From positions 114,793,783-114,857,782 of the forward strand of contig NC_081406.1 of assembly GCF_030272615.1 (NCBI RefSeq): 64,000 nt of DNA. Reading direction: 5' to 3'. Position numbers and translations under genes: made by a program. Under the pieces are notes generated by a model. It was given only the letters and a program-made list of their open reading frames with translations, was not told the DNA's origin and made no database searches. This DNA is from Cryptomeria japonica (Eukaryota > Streptophyta > Pinopsida > Cupressales > Cupressaceae). This document shows positions 38,502 through 48,873 of this stretch, piece after piece. Positions within the stretch are counted from its first letter, which is position 1; the number at the start of each line of letters is the position of its first letter.

Positions 38502-41500
38502 TCATTCCGTTATACCATCTGCATCCTCTCTCTTTTGCAAAGCATCTATAATTGTCTCATGCTCTTCCATAGAGAGAGTCCATAATTGTTTATTAGCAAG
38601 CCTGCCACGATATCTATCCAATTTTATATTAGTTGCCACTACCAAATGCGAGTAATGTATAATCTTTTTCTCTAATTCATAATCTTCAAATGCGGGCAAT
38701 CCATTCTTTCTTGTTAGATATTTGCATAGCCAAGTGCCAACAACAACCACAGATCCTGTTGGATAGTCATAACCATCATCATCTACTCGAGGAGTAGTTA
38801 GCTTATGTTTTGGCTCTACACATCGAGCCAACCAATACTCTCTCCCCTCTTCATTGTCCTTTGGTCCAACAACAGCATAGACATGTCCTGTGCACAAAAC
38901 AATTTTATTTTAATATTTAATGAGAAATAAAAACAAAAATATACACTGTAAGATTTCATAAATTTATGTACTATTTAATAAATCAAAACAAATTTCAAAA
39001 ATAATTTTACCTTGTTGTATAAGATCTGAAATGCGATCATAGTCATTTGATGCAAACATTTGATCCATATCTTCATCAGTTCTTTCATGCGGATCATTTG
39101 CATCTATGGGTGTCAATGATCTTTGTTGCCATTCTTCAACCCATTCTTTATTCTCACAAAATTCCCAATCTCCGGAAACACAAAACTGACAAAAGCAAGC
39201 AAGTTGCCTTGTGAATATTGTCCATGTGTTTGAATTAGAACTCTTAAATGAATGCCATTTAGCTGATCCAATGATGGTATTACAATCATGCCGAATAGGA
39301 ATACTATCTTCCTCTATCAACCAGAAGAAACATCGAATTGCAGAGTTTTCAGTTGATCCTTTTGACAACTTTGAATTGCACCAATCTACAACTACACGAG
39401 CATCTCTAAATTTCATTGCATCCTCGAATTTCAATTGTTCTCTAGCAAGAGCTCTTTTTATACAGGCACCGGCTCCATCGTGTTCCCCCTTACCATGTCC
39501 CGCTTCAGAAAAACTCCATAAATGTTGGACATTGGTTATCTTGTGAACTTTGCATAGCCAATAAAACATTCTTGCATTTTTGAATTGTCCAGTGCAGTTA
39601 TCTGACCATATCATATGTTGTTTCATGTCAATTTCTCTTTCCTTAAGATTATCATAAAATACCTTGAAGCAATGTTGGACAAACTTTGAAGAGTGTAATC
39701 GATTATCGCTAACATAGAAATGATACTCCCTCAAAATTTTTCTGTTATCTTTTGGACTGTCATGGTCATGTCTATATATAATGTGCACAAATATGGCCAC
39801 TTGCACTGAGTTGTAGTATTGTGATTGAGTTTCCTCTTGTGGTTTTAGAGTATAATTTTCTGCAAAATCCACAACTGATACTATTGTTCCAACTGGAAAT
39901 GTGTTCTTGCATATGCGAAACTGTCCATCAAGCCATCGGGCATGTTGGGAATGTTTCACATATTTTGGAACAATATGAGTTTTAAACTCACTAATAAATG
40001 CATTCACACTATTCTGTTCTGTAATCAATTCTAAACGTTTCCCCATCTTTCCATCCTTTAGAGGGTATTCTATATTTTTAAATCTCCTAACATCAACCAT
40101 TTTTTGTCCAAACTCAGATGAAACATGTTCATGCAAACATTCACCTATCGAAGAATAGTTCCCACATAAATTGCAAAGGCCATAAATGCATGAACTGGAA
40201 AGAAATAATTGTTCATTAGGTGGTTTACAAAATAAACTTCCAATAAAATCTTTTATAGTTTTAGGTGGAACATAAACACCACAATCCTGCACAAGATCAT
40301 TACCATGCAACATACAATGAATATATCGAAAAACATCATAATAGTAACGAAACTGGACATGAGTTTTACAACAACAAGATATTCTTTGTTTATTGATTTT
40401 AACATACCAGGGTTTGCATTTTTCAAATGATCTTTGACTAATTCGTAAATTCATTAACACATATTCATCACTAAATTTTTTAAAGAATTCAGTTTGAGTC
40501 ATGTCAAGAAGATTTTTTGGATGAGGATCACGAATTTTTGATCCCACCCTTAACTTTAAAACATCTCTAGCATTTGATGAAACTCTAGTGTTATCATGCC
40601 AAAATTTTGCAATTAATTGTTTAGTTTCATCATTTAATTTCATGTCCGACCTTTGAAGTCTACCACTAAAACTCCAACAATGGTTTAGTGGATCAATTTC
40701 AATTGTGTCTCTTCTTTTGGCCGCTCTTGACAAGGTTCTACGATGTAAGTTCAAATGGCCACTTATATCACTTAACATTCTTTTACTAACAATCATTTTG
40801 TCAACTATAGCAGTCATTATAACTCTACATGTTGCATTCTTATCTTTAGATCGACTTGTTTTTCCTATAGAATCGATGGCACTAGCAACTGTAGATACAA
40901 CTTATATGATTCATCTTTTCTTTTTGGTTTTGCATAAATACCTATTTTTTTAATGACTTTATGCATTTTTAACATTTTTGTTAATTGTAGCATTAATTGA
41001 CATTGGAATCCTAACTTTTTATTATAGAAAAATTGTTTATATAATCTATTTGCATGTGTTTTGATTTGTCTCCAAGAAACTAACCCATTAAGATTATTTA
41101 GCACATTGCTATCAATAGTAAACAAATTACATTCATTTTCTTTCAGAGAGGGTGGTGTAATATTTTCAATTTTTATTTCTTTTCATATTGGTGTATGAAA
41201 TTTATATCCAGCTTCATTTAAATCAGCAATTTGATTGGCATCATAGTCATCAGGATTTAAAAACATACCAGGATTCACATCCACATCAACATTTGCATCA
41301 ACAGTCATACCCGTGTGTGGTTCTACATTTCTTGCATCCATCATGATGTCTTCAATGGTCTCATCTACAATGGGCATTGAACTAAATGCTTCAGAAGTGT
41401 TATTCAATTGTCGTTGTTGTGATCTTCGATCTCTTTGGCGTTTTGCCTCCTTCTCTCTTTGTGCTTGAATTTCATCCACTGTCATTGTCCTCTTTTTTTT

Positions 41501-41525
41501 CTTTTGACGTTGCTTAGAACCCATT
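38502..41525 (-). pseudogene. Transposase of element 3 (DDD/E type, two exons)
   Basis: This would cut and join transposon ends in the nucleus. Exon 1 runs from ATG 41525 to 39011 and exon 2 from 38887 to 38502, with a 123-bp GT/AG intron; together they encode about 960 residues. The N-terminus is highly basic (KQRQKKKKR and QREKEAKRQRDRR). Helix-turn-helix-like (HLNLHRRTLSRAAKRR) and Cys-rich (CIYGLCNLCGNYSS, ISCCCKTHVQF) segments follow. The catalytic region has VVDFAENY, IWSDNCTGQFKN and SEAGHGKGEHDGAGACIKR. Counting from Met 40817, the candidate acids are D317, D406 and D447 (or E438). Lesions are an in-frame TGA at 41183 and one frameshift near 40890-40910; the rest is open for 617 codons. 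The same motif order is familiar from uncharacterised animal transposon proteins. Sola-like by inference. Confidence 0.85.
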
Positions 41526-41699
41526 TTAACAAACTCGTCTTCAAAAAATAATATCTTTTTACTGAGTTCTTCAAAAAATCGTGTAAAAAATATTAAAAAG
41601 TACTGCCAAATAATGTAAAAAAATTTTGTCAGCATGGATTTCAATGATAGTGTGGTAAATCGATGCAATCTATCTTTTTTTTATAGTAACGGTTATTTA

Positions 41700-41855
41700 G
41701 AAATGGGGTCCCGTTATTTAAATAACGGGGGCCCGTTATTTAAATAATGGGGGCCCGTTATTTAAATAACCGTTTTTAAAATGGGGGCCCGTTGTTAAAT
41801 CCAACAGGCAAAAAATGAAATGGGCCCCCATTTATAAAATGGGGGCCCGTTATGC
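41700..41855. repeat. Right subterminal GGGCCC palindromic repeats (element 3)
   Basis: Six or more units such as GGGGGCCCGTTATTTAAATAA, each with a GGGCCC core and an ATTTAAAT palindrome. Match the left cluster (31660-31885) but nothing in elements 1, 2 or 4. Confidence 0.8.
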
Positions 41856-42731
41856 AAAATTTGAATTCACAACCCGCCACTTGCCTCGGGATTAGGCCCG
41901 AGATAGGCCTGGGATGGCCACACCTGAGACATGAACCTGCAAATTCAAAGCTCCATGAATGAAAGCACAAATATGATGAAATGAAATAATTTACGTGCCT
42001 CTAATCAAAGAATTTTTATATGAAATTGAAACCCATTTCAAATTATACTATCTAGATTCTAAATATGTAAATTAATTTAAAAATTCATTATTTTAACTAT
42101 TTTTCATTTAATTTATATTAAATCAGGTCCATAAATTTGAAATATTAACTAATTTTCTTAATTTAATAACTTTTCTATTTTAATGAATTTTGAACAAAAA
42201 ATTATGTCATCAATCTACACAAAATTCTTTTCAATTTAAAAAAAAAAAATTCAAAAAATGCTGAGTTTACGTCAAATTATGTGGGTCGTACACGTCAAAT
42301 TTTTAAAAAGATAATTACGGCCATTAAAAAATTAATTAAAAAAAATATATTTAAAAAAAAAATACAGAAAAATATGCTCATCAATCTTCAGTGTGTTACA
42401 AACCATTTCCCAAAATGGTTTGAGAAAATAATTTTAATTGTGTCAAAAAGTGTGGGTCGTACACATGCATGGTATGGTCCTGAAACAGGCATTTTTAAAA
42501 CATAGTTTTTAAAACTCCATTCAAAAAGTTATTTTTTATTATGTGGGTATTAAAATAAATTACATATTTGAAAAGTACACTCAGAGAGCTATCTTTTAAA
42601 TTACTGACTTTTTTCAAGATTCAATCTCTAAGTGTTTCAAAATTTAAGCTCAAGTGAGACAAAATCTGAAAAACAGGGAAAACACTTCCACTTTTTGGCC
42701 AAAAAGTGGACTCATCTTCTTGCACTGACCC
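41856..42731. other. Right terminal region of element 3
   Basis: AT-rich, non-coding, with two GTGTGGGTCGTACAC-like phrases (about 42280 and 42452). It ends with the terminal inverted repeat GACTCATCTTCTTGCACTGA just before the AATC target duplication. Confidence 0.6.
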
Positions 42732-43936
42732 AATCCCATAACCAAAAACATAACTTTATCCGGCAAGCTGTCCGTTATACCCTTACCGCTGATACTTTGT
42801 ATCGTCGAGGTCTAGATGGTACTCTTCTTCGTTGCCTTGATCGTAATGATTCTGATTCCGCTTTACACGAGCTTCACAAAGGTATTTGTGGCACACATTC
42901 GAGTGGTACTACTCTTGCTAAAAAAATTCTAAGGATGGGATACTACTAGCCTACAATGGAGAAAGACTCATATCACTTTGCCAAGAAATGTCCTAAATGC
43001 CAGATCCACGGTAATCTGATACATGCACCAGCACAGGAACTACAGCCATTCACGTCATCCTGACCCTTTTGTCAGTGGGGACTAGACTTAGTTGGCAAAA
43101 TTCATCCTTCATCTTCAAATGGACACAAGTTCATTATAACTGCAACAAAATACTTTACCAAATGGATAGAAGCAGTTCCCATGACCATAGTAACTGGAAA
43201 ACAAATTGCCTCTTTTATCCTAAATTATCTGATCTGCAGATATGGTATTCCAAGTTCAATCATCACAGATAATGGATGACCTTTCAAAAACCAAGATGTA
43301 CAAGAACTATGTGAAAAATTCAAAATCCAACATCAGTTCTCTACACCATACTACCCACAAGGAAATGGTCAAGCAGAAGCATCTAACAAGACAATACTGA
43401 AAATCTTAAAGAAAACAGTGAATGATGCTGGCAAAGATTGGCATGTCCAAATCAATCCAGCACTTTGGGCATATAGAACCAGCATTCGGACACCTACAGG
43501 AGAAACACCATACTCATTGGTATATGGATCAGAAACCATTTTACCCCTGGAAGTAGAAATCCCATCTCTCAGAGTCTCTTTGAAAGGTTTAATCCTAGAT
43601 GAAGAGTATCAAGTTAACAGACTGCAAGAACTCAAACTATTAGATGAAAGACGTCAGCATGCTTACACTCATCTCAAAGCATATCAACAACGCATGTGTA
43701 GGAGCTACAATCACAAGGTCATCCCTCACAACTTCAGAGTTGGTGACCTAGTCCTCAAAGAAAATCCAAGAAATCAGCCAGATCGAGAAAAGAAAGGGAA
43801 ATTTGAACCTAACTGGTTGGGTCTCTATGTCATCATATTAGTCTATGGATCAGGTGCTTATAAGCTAACAAATTTAGAAGGAGATGTGCTCGATGAACCA
43901 ACTAACAACATCCATCTGAAGAAGTACTACACTTAA
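42732..43936 (+). pseudogene. Integrase domain of gypsy pol
   Basis: Integrase inserts the cDNA into the genome. After the nested element, pol resumes with the HHCC zinc finger (HELHKGICGTHSS..., KKCPKCQIHG). The catalytic core follows with Asp in WGLDLVG (43085), Asp in ITDNG (43268) and Glu in GQAEASNKT (43376), the D,D35E spacing. The chromatin-binding-side tail ends FRVGDLVLKENPRN...KYYT and a TAA near 43934. Stops are at 42948 (TAG), about 43062 (TGA) and about 43277 (TGA), all explained by single C-to-T or G-to-A changes. The final 172 codons (43418-43936) are open. Confidence 0.93.
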
Positions 43937-45339
43937 GTAGCCTAGTGCACGGAAAAAGCCAAAAAAAAAAAAAAAAGAAATAAAAAAAATTCAGAAAAAG
44001 CAAAAAACAAAGTACAATAAAAACAAATGGTGAAAACCTGGTAAATAGGCGCTCTTATGAAAGAATGGCTCCTATATCTATCTCCATAGCATTTTATCCG
44101 TACAAACACTGTCAGCCATCACCCGACACTTCGCACATATCCATTCAGGACATACTTAGCATAGTCATTATCCTAGTTTATCCATATATATCCTCTTACC
44201 ACATTCCACCATGGCTTGGAAATCACTGTACATATTCACATCAAGAGGTACACTCGGCTAGGGGCATTAAAATCGTCACAACTTGCAAACATTCAAGATA
44301 TCAAAACACAGAAGCATGACATCCAACAACCAAAACTACACTTCCTCGCAAAACAAAACACAAAATTCACAAAAAATACCAAGGATGGATGATTTTCTGA
44401 AGTACTGAATGTTGCATTATTGCATAAAAATCTTGACTATTTTTGCATTTTTGAACTTTTTCAGTTATTGGATTCTCTTCCTTTTCTCACTAAAATGCTT
44501 CAAAGCTAGAGATCATGGGGAACTTCCAATATTTTTCTTAGTCTTCTGTTTGGGAGGTGATCACTTGTACTGTGTGAATACTTGCCTCGAGACGTGATAC
44601 CTCGAATATCACTGAAGGCATGATTCCACTTTATGCATACAAATGATTTAATCTTGTCTGTTTACGCAATACGCACTCAGGTCATCCTGGTTCAATTATA
44701 CCTTGACACTTGTGCTATCTTGCAAAATCAAATATCATGTAAATTTTTCTCAAGTCATTATGGTTCAATTATACCATTGTACTTGTATAAATTTTCAACA
44801 TATCCTAAACAAATCAATGCTCAATGATGATACCTACAAAGAAAGCAAACAACATATGGCTATATCGGATGGCAAATACAGAATGAGGATGCTACCAAAA
44901 ACAATTCATTGCATATCATTTTCCAATTAGTTGTATATCATTTTACAAATTAGTTGCATCTCATTTTAAACATAGTTGCATATCATTTTACAATTAGTTA
45001 CATATCATTTTACATTTAGTTACATATCATTATCATACATCTCATTTTCAAGATACATCTCACAGCATATCATTATCATACATCTCATTTTCAAACTACA
45101 TCTCACAAACATATCAAAGCATACATCCTGCATCATACATTATATTATATATTTAAGCATTGCATCATCATAAAGTAAATAAATAACCCACATAACATGC
45201 ATCCATATAACACACCACATGATCAAAGAAAATGGTGTCGTATATATATATCTCAAAGATGATCAAAATGTACAAAATCTATCATCACTGTGTCCAGTAC
45301 AAAGAATACAATGATAAAAAATGCAACAGAGATCACGTC
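43937..45339. other. Gypsy 3' non-coding region
   Basis: Begins with an A-rich run after the integrase stop. AT-rich with no supported gene. It contains the small tandem repeat at 44935-45120. Confidence 0.5.
44935..45120. repeat. ~22-bp tandem repeat TAGTTGCATATCATTTTACA
   Basis: Four tandem variants of TTAGTTGCATATCATTTTAC followed by two copies of a CATACATCTCATTTTCAA unit. Non-coding. Confidence 0.75.
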
Positions 45340-47260
45340 TCTCAAGTATGGCTATCCCCTGATGGAGATGGTCTGGCTCCAGATGTCCCCACCCCTGGAT
45401 CTCTAGGAGGGTCCTGTCTCGGTGGCCCTGTCACACCTTGGCTCTCGGACCACGACCCAGTATCTCGAGATCGACTGGATCTTGACTGTGTGAAGCTCTG
45501 TACTCAGTGATCCTTGGGTACCACAACCTCATAATGCCAACGGTAGTACTCTGCCTCCTGAGCTCTCAATGATAGCTCTCTCAGGGTGTCTCTCATCGGA
45601 CCACCCGCCGCTGCTCTTTGCACACTGGTTGCAAGCTCCTCTGCTTTCCCCCTCTGCTCTATCTCTATGTCCCACTCAGTGGTCAACTGCGCAATCTGCC
45701 GCTGATATGTCAAAACCTATGCCTGTAGCTGCTGTACAGTCACCTGCAGGGTCCAAATCTGAGCATCCTCAACATGAGTAGGGACCTGAACCCGTAGTGG
45801 TACCTGTGCAGGGGCATCCCCTCTAACTCTGCCTGTCCTCGGTGCTGGAGGTGGGAGCACATCCGTTCTCCTCCTCTGCGCTAGCCGAATCACCTCATCA
45901 ATACCCCCCACTGCAGCTAGCACCTCCCCCACCCTCCCCTCTCCACCAGCTCCAATAGCTAATCCACCTCTCCCCCTGTCTATCACCGCCTGTCTAACTG
46001 CTCTCTCCACACCTCTATCTCCTCTCCTTCCTCTATCTCCCCGCCTCCCTCTAACTCCTCTCCCTCATCGTCCTCCTCCATCATCTCCATCATCCTCATC
46101 ATCTCCCTCTCCCTCCTCATCATCATCATCGAATGCCGACCGCATCTCCTCGGGATCAGATATCTTGGCCACTGCCCATGCGGCAAACAATCTCGTGAAC
46201 TCATCGGTCATGCCCGCATCCAAAATCTCCAGGGCATAATCCTATATCTGACCCGCCAAATCCACAAACTCCTCCACCACCAATGTGCTATCAATGGTCG
46301 GGCCCCAATCTGATATGTCCTGCCTCCGCCGTGCATATAAGCAAGCCCCCTGAGGTATACCCTACTGTCGACCAAACTGTCTCAAAACTCTGGTCACCAC
46401 AAACCTCTCAATCACAAATGGGGTCCTCCCAATCAGATATCTCATCATAAACACGTAGGGCATCTCCAGCCCATCATCCGCCCACACCTCACACCCTGTA
46501 TACGGTCGCCATGAGACTATATCGATGTCATCCAGCACTCTCCTCCAATGCTCTAGTTTGCCCAGCTTCCATTGGACAACTAGACCCCTGTATCCATAAG
46601 CGTATGCACATCCAATGGGCCTGTCTCTGTTTGCTAATGGCCTAGCAGCCAGAATGTGCTCCCAACACCATACCTGTAAGAGCGTCACACCAGCTAATAA
46701 ACTGTCGTAACCGAGGTATACCACCTCATGTAGGTCCCTGTACAGATGGGCTAGCATAGCCGATCCCCATGCAAACCTGCGACCCTATGTGACCATCTCC
46801 TCTAAAACCAACCCCCATCCCATAGAGAATCCCTTTGACCTGCGATCAGGACAAAGGAATCCACCAATAAAACCTGCCAGTATTGATGGAAGTGGTGCAT
46901 AATCCAAGTCTAGGAACTCCTACCACGGGATCTCATATCCACAGACTGTCTCATCATGAAAAATGCGGCGAAGTGCCTCTATACCACCCTCCTCTGACTG
47001 CTCATATGGTAGTATTGTACCTACTACTGGTATGCGTAGGATCCTGTAACAGTCCTCTGGTGTGACTGTCATCTTACCTGTGGCAAAATGAAAGGTGTTC
47101 GTGTCGCTGTGCCACCTCTCTGCAAGTGCTGTAAGTAACCCCCGGTTCACAGTGAACCGAGGCATATACAACAGGGACGTCAACCCACATCTCTCAATGA
47201 TACCCAGGTCGGCCTGAGTCAACCGTGGTATCAATGTCCACGGTCTCGGAAATCACTCCC
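45340..47260 (-). pseudogene. Antisense plant mobile domain (PMD) ORF of the gypsy element
   Basis: The translation begins IPRLTQADLGIIERCGL and continues RWHSDTNTFHFATGKMTVTPED with LRIPVVG, then the FAWGSAMLAHLYRDLHE and GCAYAYGYRGLVVQWKLG segments. This pattern is the aminotransferase-like plant mobile domain (MAIN/MAIL1-like). After it come an acidic DDDDEE/EEE stretch, a coiled-coil-like Glu/Arg-rich part (about 45504-45713) and a short Ser/Arg-rich end. Stops interrupt at about 46920, 46770, 46362 and 46240, and there are frameshifts near 46100 and 46000. Transcription would run opposite to pol. PMD ORFs captured by gypsy elements, and antisense extra ORFs in Tat elements, are known. 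The role is unknown, possibly silencing-related because host MAIN-type proteins act in that. Confidence 0.8.
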
Positions 47261-47399
47261 ACGACTGAACCACACCCAATCGCTCCTATCAACCAGCAAA
47301 ACAAATCCAATATCAATTTCTACATCAAAACAAAGATATCAAAATCAAACTCACATCAACAACATGAAACAATTTGCTCATCTACATTAAGTTCAAAAT

Positions 47400-47585
47400 C
47401 CTATCATTTCATATCAACTTGTAAAACAACTCAAGTTATCAAAAATCATATCAAAACTTGTAACACAACTCAAGTCTCCAAATCACATAAACTTGTAAAA
47501 CAACTCAAGTTTCCCACCCATATCAGCTTGTAAAACAACTCAAGTTTCCAACCCATATCAGCTTGTAACACAAATCAGGCTTCAC
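47400..47585. repeat. ~38-bp tandem repeat CTTGTAAAACAACTCAAG
   Basis: Five copies of a unit with the near-palindrome CTTGTAAAACAACTCAAG plus TTTCCAACCCATATCAG, the last three almost identical. It lies just upstream of the antisense PMD ORF, on its 5' side. Confidence 0.85.
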
Positions 47586-47777
47586 ACATTGAACTTGAAA
47601 CAAAGTGCACAAATAAATCATATTTTGATCAACACAACACATTGATATCTATGCATAACTTGACATATTGCAAATCAAAACAAGTTATATCGGCACTCAT
47701 ATTGGACAAATCCATAAAAATCATGATAGCACGACACAACAATTTCACAAATCAACTCATCTCGCAAAATTTTTTTC

Positions 47778-48310
47778 GGATGCGCTAAAACAGGTTGTCT
47801 ACGCACTAAAATATATCCATGCGCTAAGCTATTTTTCCTACGTGCTAATCTATTTACCCTATGCGCTAGACTGACTCCATGCGCTAATTTTTTCCCCCCA
47901 TGCACCACCTGACCTACCCTATGCGCTAAAACCTATCCATGCGCTAACCTATACCTCGCTCGGGCTACCTATTTGACCCTATGCGCTAGGTTTACCCTAC
48001 ACGCTACAACTCCTTACCCATGCGAACCCTTGTGACCCCTATGCGCTAGGTTTACCCTACGCGCTACAACCCCTTACCCATGCGAACCCCTGTGACCCCT
48101 ATGCGCTAGGTCTACCCTACGTGCTACCCTGTTGACCTGACGCGCTACCCTACGTTCTGCATGCGCTATTTTCCCTCCCTGTGCTACCCTAGACTTTCTA
48201 TGCACTACGCTATTTTGTTTCGGATGCAGCCCTAAAAATCAGCTTCATGTGCTACCTAAATTTTCGTATGCACTACTTTGCGACTTTGACACGCTAAAAC
48301 GCTAAAACCA
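47778..48310 (-). repeat. TAGCGCAT motif array, inverted, upstream of PMD ORF
   Basis: More than 20 copies of ATGCGCTA variants, the reverse complement of the leader motif, at 18-30 bp intervals. Part of it is a higher-order duplication (about 47970-48130, unit near 68 bp with ATGCGCTAGGTTTACCC). Read on the minus strand it precedes the antisense ORF by about 0.5 kb, in the same relative arrangement as the plus-strand arrays and gag. Confidence 0.85.
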
Positions 48311-48859
48311 AATTTCAAAAATAAAAAAAATGACCAAAAATGACCAAATAAAAAATCCAAAAAGGGTCAAAAGTGTTGACTTACTGGTGGTCCATATGTG
48401 GCAGGTCTCCGGTACCTCCAAACGCGCTCAAAACGATGCCTGGAATACGGGATAGGCATTTTGACTCCAGACCAAATTCTGTTTCTCCAAAATCAACAAT
48501 GCACAAATGAATCAAATTAAAACACTTTTCCCCTTTTATAGGAGGAAAATGAAATTAGGGTTAGCAAACCGGACATGTAATGTGGTCGCGGTCTCCCTTG
48601 TGCCCTACACAATGTACATTATCGGGAGATGAATCAATTTCAACATTTCACATAGACAAAAATCATACAACCTAGACACAAATCATCAAGTCCAATCAAA
48701 TTTTCAAAAATATTGATTCATCTCCCGAGGGGGCATCACGCATCAAATCAAATCTAGGGCACAACATGAAAAATAAGAGCGACACAAATATTCCATTTGA
48801 TCATAAATCACGATAACACATCATTTTCTTTGAAATAACATGTGCACACACGTCACTTC
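48311..48859. other. Gypsy 3' non-coding region before the polypurine tract
   Basis: Non-coding; contains the 16-bp phrase TCATCTCCCGAGGGGG and its partial inverse TCGGGAGATGAATCAA (about 48622 and 48718), a possible hairpin of about 100 bp span. No gene. Confidence 0.4.
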
Positions 48860-48873
48860 AAAGAGGGGCAAAA
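48860..48873 (+). promoter_or_regulatory. Polypurine tract (PPT)
   Basis: AAAGAGGGGCAAA immediately precedes the TGTAGA start of the 3' LTR, the expected place for priming of plus-strand synthesis. Confidence 0.85.

Larger units (their letters stand above)
31602..42731. mobile_element. Element 3: 11.1-kb TIR transposon (Sola-like?)
   Basis: The insertion splits gypsy pol. The four bases AATC occur on both sides (31598-31601 and 42732-42735), and joining the flanks at one AATC keeps the pol frame, so the boundaries are exact. The left end reads GAGTATGTGCAAGCTAATGA; the right end, reversed, reads GGGTCAGTGCAAGAAGATGA, with GAGTC following both (about 17 of 23 matching). The element holds gene A (plus strand, 35428-37644) and a transposase (minus strand, 38502-41525), arranged convergently, plus GGGCCC-centred subterminal repeats at both ends. 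Four-bp duplications and a DDD-type transposase are the published marks of the Sola superfamily. That assignment is my inference and needs a database search. Confidence 0.9.
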
